Of a DNA stretch of 15,927 bases, positions 8,144 through 13,153 are shown piece by piece; positions within the stretch are counted from its first letter, which is position 1, and each line of letters starts with the position of its first letter. Under the pieces are notes generated by a model, which did not search any database, was not told where the DNA came from, and worked only from the letters and a program-made list of their open reading frames with translations. The stretch lies in contig JACZVE010000019.1 of the NCBI GenBank assembly GCA_022572825.1, positions 1 to 15,927 on the forward strand, given 5' to 3'. The position numbers were made by a program, and so were the translations under genes. The DNA is from SAR324 cluster bacterium (lineage in GTDB: Bacteria; SAR324; JACQKK01).

Positions 8144-8431
8144 ACCCGATTCCGCGCTGGAGAAGTGTGGCAAGGAATACACACCGCGCGCTCGGCCCTG
8201 TTTTTCGCAACCGGCTGAAATGAGGCAAAATTTTATTAAATAACTCTTTTTCTTTCAAAATGGAGCGTTTCCGCCAGCCACACCACCCCTCCTGCAGTGT
8301 TGTCGCCAAGCCATTCCCGTCGCATCGATCGCTCAAATAAAAATAACTGAAATCTTTCGGGATTCACAAAATTTGCTGGCGCCCGCGCCGGTTCGCTTGC
8401 CCGGAGTCCGAAAACGGCATGATTTATGAAT

Positions 8432-8437
8432 TATATT
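8432..8437 (+). promoter_or_regulatory. Candidate -10 box for the small SutA-like gene
   Basis: TATATT matches the -10 consensus at five of six positions and would start transcription near 8444, eight bases before the structured leader begins. No -35 hexamer is visible at 16-18 bases spacing (CGAAAA lies there), so an activator or an alternative sigma factor such as RpoS would fit better than plain sigma-70. Inference from position and composition only. Confidence 0.3.
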
Positions 8438-8451
8438 TGTCAGAAGCATGT

Positions 8452-8523
8452 CGCTGAGTGCGTACCCGGCTCCAGCCGGGAACGTTGCAGGACGGGGAAC
8501 CCAGCAAGACAGTTCTCTCAGTG
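8452..8523 (+). promoter_or_regulatory. Compact structured 5' leader (three-way junction) before the small SutA-like gene
   Basis: By hand pairing: P1, CGCTGAG (8452-8458) with CTCAGTG (8517-8523), seven pairs including one G-U. P2, CCCGGC (8465-8470) with GCCGGG (8475-8480), loop TCCA. P3, TTGC (8485-8488) with GCAA (8504-8507), holding an inner GGG/CCC pairing (8494-8496 with 8500-8502). P1 closes both inner arms, and the Shine-Dalgarno AAGGAGG begins at 8527, three bases after P1 ends. This arrangement is typical of translation-control leaders. I could not match it to any riboswitch class I remember. P2 is strong; P1 and P3 are short. Confidence 0.4.
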
Positions 8524-8538
8524 CCGAAGGAGGACACC

Positions 8539-8751
8539 ATGAAACATGCGGAAAAAATCAGCCAATACGATGTTGCAGCGGCGATGGCTAAGTTTCTTGC
8601 TTCCGGGGGCATAGTCAACAAGCTCCCCGACCAGAATTACAGGCCCTCCCGCATGGTTGGCGAGGAGAAGTACGCGATTTACGAGCCGCTCAATATGCTG
8701 CAATCTCTGACGAATCCGGAGCACGGCAGCCCCGACCGTTCGGCGGACTGA
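8539..8751 (+). CDS. 70-residue small protein resembling SutA (RNA-polymerase-associated regulator)
   Basis: The start is set by a near-perfect Shine-Dalgarno, AAGGAGG at 8527-8533, five bases before ATG 8539; this is the strongest ribosome-binding site in the window, so the gene is very likely real. The product is soluble, with a likely helix at 8-21 (QYDVAAAMAKFLAS), then GGIVNKLPDQ, a basic/Pro stretch, and KYAIYEPLNML. From memory, the C-terminal half of Pseudomonas SutA, which binds RNA polymerase and raises transcription in slow growth, has the order AMxxFLxxGGxVxxxxP, a Pro-containing linker, then KY. The order and spacing agree here, but the acidic N-terminal arm of SutA is missing. 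The function is therefore tentative. The gene stands alone, with a structured leader upstream and a 179-base gap before the PAC2 gene. Confidence 0.75.
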   Translation: MKHAEKISQYDVAAAMAKFLASGGIVNKLPDQNYRPSRMVGEEKYAIYEPLNMLQSLTNPEHGSPDRSAD

Positions 8752-8930
8752 ACCCTTCATGCCGGGCGGTGCTCCGAACCCCCTCGCGTATTCCTCGCTG
8801 CGCTTCCCGTAGACTCCCTCCTCGCCGTGGACGACGGCGGCGATGCTTGCCATTCCGCCGCCATCGGCATACGTTTAAAGCGTTGGATGAACATCGCCCT
8901 GAATTCACGATGTTTCCCCCTGCTTAGCTG

Positions 8931-9719
8931 ATGAGTTCGGAAACCAACGCGATTCGCTGGGAAAAGCATCCGGCCACGGACAACCCGCTCATGATCGCCG
9001 CGTTCGAAGGATGGAACGACGGCGGTACTGCGTCCACCAATGCGGTGCGGCGTATCATCAAAGCTATTGCAGCGGAAAAGTTCGCCAGTATCGATCCGGA
9101 GGAGTTCTACGTATTCTCCGATAACCGCCCGACGGTGAAACTGGTGGACGGGCGATCGCGACAGATCAACTGGCAGACCAACGACTTCTATTGCGCGCGC
9201 CTGCCCAGCGCGGATCGCGACGTGATCCTGTTTCTCGGGAACGAGCCTAATTTGAATTGGCGCAACTACTGCGCCAATCTTGCCTCGGTCGCTCGCCATC
9301 AGAACGTGAAGACGGTGGTGACGCTGGGGGCATATCTGGCGGACGTTTTGTACACCCTGCCCGTGCAGGTGACAGGCTTCGCCCATAATATGGACATCGA
9401 GGAAAAGCACGACCTGAGTCGCTCCAATTACGAGGGCCCGACGGGGATCGTGGGCGTCTTGTCCGATTACTGCCGCCAGCAGGACCTTAACACCCTCAGC
9501 CTCTGGGCGGCGGTGCCATATTACATTTCCATTCCCAATCCCAAGGCTGTGCATGCGTTGCTGACCAAGTTGAATGAGATCTTTTCCATTGAAATCGACT
9601 TGGCCTCGCTGGAACAGGACGCAGACAATTTCGACAACGAGATCAACGACGTCGTCGCCAAGGATCCCAACGTGGCCGCCTACGTGCGGGAGCTGAAAAA
9701 GCGGGAATTTCTCAATTGA
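8931..9719 (+). CDS. PAC2-family protein (proteasome-assembly-chaperone-like fold)
   Basis: A 262-residue protein. PAC2 proteins share a fold with archaeal and eukaryotic proteasome assembly chaperones; the bacterial members, including this type in Proteobacteria, have no settled function. Seen: the N-terminal family motif LMIAAFEGWNDGGTAST (20-36), central SVARHQNVKTVVTLGAYLAD, NYEGPTGIVGVLSDYC (about 162-177, the second PAC2 hallmark), AAVPYYISIPNPKA, and an acidic helical tail (LASLEQDADNFDNEINDVVA). Start: an in-frame TAG two codons before ATG 8931 rules out a longer protein. No Shine-Dalgarno is evident, so translation may be weak. Nothing in the window encodes a proteasome subunit. The downstream hairpin at 9722-9742 may end its transcript. 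Confidence 0.85.
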   Translation: MSSETNAIRWEKHPATDNPLMIAAFEGWNDGGTASTNAVRRIIKAIAAEKFASIDPEEFYVFSDNRPTVKLVDGRSRQINWQTNDFYCARLPSADRDVILFLGNEPNLNWRNYCANLASVARHQNVKTVVTLGAYLADVLYTLPVQVTGFAHNMDIEEKHDLSRSNYEGPTGIVGVLSDYCRQQDLNTLSLWAAVPYYISIPNPKAVHALLTKLNEIFSIEIDLASLEQDADNFDNEINDVVAKDPNVAAYVRELKKREFLN

Positions 9720-9721
9720 GG

Positions 9722-9742
9722 ATGGGCCATCCTTCGGCCCAT
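9722..9742 (+). terminator. Hairpin just after the PAC2 gene, possible terminator
   Basis: ATGGGCC (9722-9728) and GGCCCAT (9736-9742) give seven perfect pairs around the loop ATCCTTC, two bases after the TGA at 9717-9719. A G-T pair extends the stem by one. No U-run follows (TCCCAGG), so it is not a textbook intrinsic terminator; it may protect the 3' end or reduce read-through into the radical SAM gene. Confidence 0.35.
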
Positions 9743-9821
9743 TCCCAGGCGGGGCCGCCGCAGCCGCGCGTCCGATCCAAGCACCACAGTCCGGTGTCCC
9801 AACGCCCGCCCGCGACTAGCG

Positions 9822-10829
9822 ATGAGTACGCAAGGGCATTCCAGTCGGCGGTATCGTCCCCTCAGCCGGCATTATCAGCGCCTGTTCGGCTGCAAGGTCT
9901 ACAAGATCAGCGTGTCTGTTGCGCAAGGCTGCCCAAACCGGCAGGGCCGTCAGGGAATGTCCGTCTGCACATTTTGTGACGAGTGGGGCTCGGCGGCCTA
10001 CGCGGAAACCGCCGGGCTTCCGCTGTCCGAGCAGATCCGCGTCAATCGCGAGCGCATTCGCCGTCGCTACAAGGCGGAAAAGTTCCTGGTCTATTTCCAG
10101 GCCTACAGCAACACCTTCGACCGCGTGGCCCAGCTACGGCAATGGTACACCGAGGCGTTGCGGGAGCGAGACGTGGTGGGCGTCGTGATCGGTACGCGCC
10201 CGGACTGCCTTCCACAACCCGTGGTGCGTCTGCTGGCCAGTCTCGCGCGCTCGACCTACGTGTCGGTCGAACTGGGCCTGCAGACACTGGACGATGCGCA
10301 GTTGGCCTTCCTCTCCCGCGGCCACGACAGTGCCTGCTCCCTGCGGGCGTTGGATAAGCTGCGGGCCTGCCCCGAGATCGAAGTCTGCGTGCACCTGATG
10401 TTCGGCCTGCCCGGGGAGACGGAAGGACAGCTGCGGCGCACCGCAGAGCTGCTGTCCGCTTACGGCATACAGGGGGTCAAGCTGCACAACCTGCACGTGC
10501 TCAAAAACACCCCCCTGCAACGGCTGTACGAAGCGGGAGAATTTCAGCCCATCGGATTGGAGGCCTATGCCCGCCGGGTGCGGCTGTTCCTGGAGCACCT
10601 TTCGCCGCAATTGGCAGTGCACCGTCTCAATGCCGTCGCCCCGCGCTGGGAGCAGCTGGTGGCGCCCGCTTGGGCGCGGGAGAAGATGCGCCCCACGCAA
10701 TTCATACTGGACGAGTTGGAGCGCGCCGATAGCTGGCAGGGGAAGCACTATCGCCCCTCTTCCGTTGCGGCGGCCCACCGGCCGCTGGAGCCGCTGAGCG
10801 TTACCTCGGGAGCGCAGCCATGGGCTTGA
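9822..10829 (+). CDS. YhcC-type radical SAM protein (TIGR01212 family)
   Basis: A 335-residue putative 4Fe-4S radical SAM enzyme; substrate unknown for the whole family. Seen: the cluster motif CPNRQGRQGMSVCTFC, that is Cys37-x11-Cys49-x2-Cys52, the unusual wide spacing typical of this family rather than the common CxxxCxxC. Further conserved blocks are YFQAYSNTF (about 90-98), GTRPDCL, VELGLQT, RGHD, HLMFGLPGET and VKLHNLHVLKNT. E. coli YhcC has the same order. The start ATG 9822 fits the family (residues SRHYQRLFGCKVYKI follow) but has no clear Shine-Dalgarno. Its last ten bases overlap the start of the next gene, which suggests translational coupling to the TRASH-type protein and MEMO homologue. 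Confidence 0.9.
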   Translation: MSTQGHSSRRYRPLSRHYQRLFGCKVYKISVSVAQGCPNRQGRQGMSVCTFCDEWGSAAYAETAGLPLSEQIRVNRERIRRRYKAEKFLVYFQAYSNTFDRVAQLRQWYTEALRERDVVGVVIGTRPDCLPQPVVRLLASLARSTYVSVELGLQTLDDAQLAFLSRGHDSACSLRALDKLRACPEIEVCVHLMFGLPGETEGQLRRTAELLSAYGIQGVKLHNLHVLKNTPLQRLYEAGEFQPIGLEAYARRVRLFLEHLSPQLAVHRLNAVAPRWEQLVAPAWAREKMRPTQFILDELERADSWQGKHYRPSSVAAAHRPLEPLSVTSGAQPWA

Positions 10830-11083
10830 TGCGGCTGATGTTGTTCGCCCTGGCGGCCATGGCCGCCTACCTCTTGTTCAAGCGGCTGGCGAGCCCGTTC
10901 CGTCCAAGCGTGGAGGCCGATCAGGGCGACGATCGCCTGGGGCGGCTGGTGCAGGATCCCAACTGCGGGGTGTATGTGGACAGCAAGGAGGCCGTGCGCC
11001 GCAAGGCACCCGACGGCGAGCTGTTCTTCTGCAGCAAGGAATGCGCGGATACGTTCTTCGAAAAGGCACGCCACGGAGCATAG
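10820..11083 (+). CDS. Small membrane-anchored TRASH-type metal-binding protein (PP0621-like)
   Basis: An 87-residue protein with an N-terminal membrane helix (about 4-20, MRLMLFALAAMAAYLLF), a basic stop (KR), a linker, and a C-terminal cysteine domain: DPNCGVYVDSKEAV, then LFFCSKECADTFF. The three cysteines, Cys49, Cys71 and Cys75, give C-x21-C-x3-C, within the C-x19-22-C-x3-C pattern of TRASH/YHS-related domains, which bind soft or transition metals in metal trafficking and sensing. It resembles the proteobacterial PP0621 family of unknown function. Topology would put the cysteine domain in the cytoplasm by the positive-inside rule. Start ATG 10820 has CGGGAG seven bases upstream, inside the radical SAM gene; its stop is three bases before the MEMO gene start. 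Confidence 0.8.
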   Translation: MGLMRLMLFALAAMAAYLLFKRLASPFRPSVEADQGDDRLGRLVQDPNCGVYVDSKEAVRRKAPDGELFFCSKECADTFFEKARHGA

Positions 11084-11086
11084 AGG

Positions 11087-11947
11087 ATGTTTCAGCGCCC
11101 GATGGAATTCGCCGGCAGCTGGTATCCGGCACAGGCAGCGGCCTGCGAGCGGGAAATCCGCGGCTACTGGGAGCGACCCGTAGTTGAAAACGCGGCGCAA
11201 GACGACCCGGCTCGCTGGGGCGTGGTACCCCATGCGGGGTGGGTCTTCTCAGGGCACTTGGCGGCCCGGGTGTTTCAGCTGCTCGCCGAGGAGCCACCGG
11301 TGGAGTTGGTCATCGTGCTGGGCGGCCATCTGCGGGCGGCGGATGCGATCGTGGCGATGACCGAAGGTCAGTGGAAAACGCCGTTTGGAGCGATGTCCAT
11401 CCACGGCGGGTTCCGGGAGGCTTTAGCGGAGTTGCCCGCGGTCGTTTTCGAGGACGAGCACCGCTCCGTTCCGGACAACTCGACCGAGTTGCAGCTTCCT
11501 TTTGCCCACTTCAAGTACCCGCGCGCCGAACTGCTCCCATTGCGCGTACCCCCTGGCCCCATCGCCCTGCAACTGGGCCGCAAGCTGGCCGACTACCTGG
11601 AGCGCAGCGGCCTCAATGCCGTGGCGGTTGCCTCCACGGACCTCACCCACTACGGGCCCGGCTATCGCTTCGAGCCCCAGGGGCGGGGGCCGGCCGCCCT
11701 GCGTTGGGTCAGCGAGGAGAACGATCCCGCCTTCATCGATGCGGTGGCATCCGGCGACGGAGAGCGAATGCTGGCCACCGCGGCGAATCGCCATAACGCC
11801 TGCTCCGCGGGCGCCGTGGCCGCGCTGAATGAGGTGGCGTTGCGGCACGGGCAGCGCTTCGAGCCCCTCGAATACGCCACCAGCCAGGACGCCAAAGCCG
11901 GCGACGCGCTCAACTTCGTCGGTTACGTGGGCGGCGTGTTCCGCTGA
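11087..11947 (+). CDS. MEMO1-family protein (AmmeMemoRadiSam system protein B)
   Basis: A 286-residue homologue of MEMO1, related in fold to extradiol dioxygenases. Human MEMO1 binds copper or iron and has been linked to metal redox control; bacterial roles are unknown. Seen: AGSWYP (9-14), VPHAGWVFSG with His49, LGGH with His81, DNSTELQLPF (130-139), STDLTHYGPGY with His188, and ACSAGAVAAL with Cys239. These correspond to the human site residues H49, H81, H192 and C244 as I recall them, so the metal site looks complete. Usual bacterial partners are AMMECR1 and a PflA-like radical SAM protein; here the neighbours are a YhcC-type radical SAM and a TRASH protein. The start is ATG 11087. The 3' end overlaps the convergent downstream gene by 25 bases. 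Confidence 0.92.
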   Translation: MFQRPMEFAGSWYPAQAAACEREIRGYWERPVVENAAQDDPARWGVVPHAGWVFSGHLAARVFQLLAEEPPVELVIVLGGHLRAADAIVAMTEGQWKTPFGAMSIHGGFREALAELPAVVFEDEHRSVPDNSTELQLPFAHFKYPRAELLPLRVPPGPIALQLGRKLADYLERSGLNAVAVASTDLTHYGPGYRFEPQGRGPAALRWVSEENDPAFIDAVASGDGERMLATAANRHNACSAGAVAALNEVALRHGQRFEPLEYATSQDAKAGDALNFVGYVGGVFR

Positions 11948-13152
11948 CGCGGCGGGGAGATGTAGGCGCGCGCCCGCATCTTGATGGACCGCCAGGGTGC
12001 GGCGCCCCCTGCGATGATACGGCGCAATTGACCCGGTTGCGGCTTGCCTTCCCCCCGCGTTGGATCAGCGCTATCGTCCACTGTGGACGGATCGGTTTTG
12101 CGATCGGTTGACTCCGCATCCACGCTGAGGGGCGCAGCGCCGGGTTTCACCGGCTCCGGGGAGGGCGCGCTTTCCCGGATGGCGGGCGGTAATGGTGCGT
12201 CCCCTTCTGCGACCGCCCCTTCCCGACGCGGCCTGCCGATGCGCTTCAGGCGGCGCATAGCCAGGAAGTAGCCGGCATTGAGCAACACGACCACAACGAC
12301 CAGCAAGCCCGCCGAGTAGCTGAGGTATTCCGCCATCAACGGATCGAGAGTGCCCTGCACGAACCGGGTGCCCGCCACGTGCTCCCAGTTGGCCCGCGAC
12401 AGCGCCACCTCCGGCCGCAGCTCGTCGATCAAGCTCAGCAGGAATTCGGGCAGAAAGAACGGCTGCTGCGCACTTTGCGCTTGCTCCTGATCGCCTTCGC
12501 CTGTGTCCGGGGTCCGTATCGCTGTCCGGTGCGGCTCCGTTATCCAGCGCAGCCCGATCTGAATCAGATACGTTTCCGTGGCGGGCCCGTGCAGTGCCCT
12601 ACTCTGCGTCATAGCCGGCGTCACGGACTGCGTTCCGGGAGCGCGGGCCACACCGGAGGCCGGGTCGAACAGCACCGCCAGCTCGGCGGGGTCTACCAGA
12701 TTGGCCCGCAGCCGGTCGCGGTATTCCAGTTCGGAAGACGCGTTCAGGGCAGCTTTCACCGCGCTTTTGCCGATTTGCTCGGGGTCCGCGCCTTCCAGAG
12801 CGGGATTGAGGAAGGCCGGCTCCAACAGAAGGCCTCCCAGGCGTTGGATGAGCCGGTCCGAGAGGTTGAGCTTCACGAGCTCGGGGGCGTGGATTCCCAG
12901 CAGGTAGGCGCTCAGCAGCAGCTGAACGGTGATCAGCAGCAGCGCCAGCGTCGGATAGGAGATCCAAACGGCGACGCGCTCCCCGCGGCGGTAAAACCGC
13001 AATGCGTATCCGATGATGAAGTGAAGACCGAAGGCGCTGAGCAAGCCCAGCAGGCAGAGCAGCAGCAGCTCATGCCAGGGCACCAGCTCCAGCACATGAC
13101 CGAACGGCTGCGCCCGCAGGAAGTGCCACAACAATGCCGACAAATCGAACAT
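11923..13152 (-). CDS. Unrecognised three-TM membrane protein cotranscribed with ppdK
   Basis: A 409-residue protein with no family I recognise. Likely membrane helices: about 28-50 (ELLLLCLLGLLSAFGLHFII), 60-84 (ending LLLITVQLLLSAYLLGI) and 279-299 (YSAGLLVVVVVLLNAGYFLA). Basic residues after helix 1 (RFYRRGER) and after helix 3 (RRLKRIGRPRR) point to cytoplasmic sides there, leaving residues 85-278 as a large periplasmic domain and 300-409 as a disordered-looking cytoplasmic tail rich in Pro, Glu, Asp and Ser. The start ATG is one base after the ppdK stop, so it is surely in that transcript. The ribosome-binding site is weak (AAGAGCAAGA), which fits coupled translation. Its 3' end overlaps the MEMO gene tail to tail by 25 bases. 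Possibly lineage-restricted. Confidence 0.75.
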   Translation of the reverse strand: MFDLSALLWHFLRAQPFGHVLELVPWHELLLLCLLGLLSAFGLHFIIGYALRFYRRGERVAVWISYPTLALLLITVQLLLSAYLLGIHAPELVKLNLSDRLIQRLGGLLLEPAFLNPALEGADPEQIGKSAVKAALNASSELEYRDRLRANLVDPAELAVLFDPASGVARAPGTQSVTPAMTQSRALHGPATETYLIQIGLRWITEPHRTAIRTPDTGEGDQEQAQSAQQPFFLPEFLLSLIDELRPEVALSRANWEHVAGTRFVQGTLDPLMAEYLSYSAGLLVVVVVLLNAGYFLAMRRLKRIGRPRREGAVAEGDAPLPPAIRESAPSPEPVKPGAAPLSVDAESTDRKTDPSTVDDSADPTRGEGKPQPGQLRRIIAGGAAPWRSIKMRARAYISPPRQRNTPPT

Positions 13153-13153
13153 T

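Larger units (their letters stand above)
8105..8538. other. 434-bp intergenic region with AT-rich blocks, ahead of the small SutA-like gene
   Basis: The left part has a 16-bp palindrome (8128-8143). Two AT-rich blocks (about 8224-8262 and 8334-8374) share the order AAATAACT, TCTTTC, AAAAT and may be a diverged duplication. The right part carries a TATATT box and a compact self-complementary leader, listed separately. No credible coding frame was seen on either strand before 8539, and no clear intrinsic terminator for the thiE-like gene. Confidence 0.5.

Noticed and set aside
8028..8336. Minus-strand 102-codon frame after the thiE-like gene
   Set aside because: It overlaps the thiE-like 3' end, has no ribosome site and crosses an AT-rich block; no family likeness.
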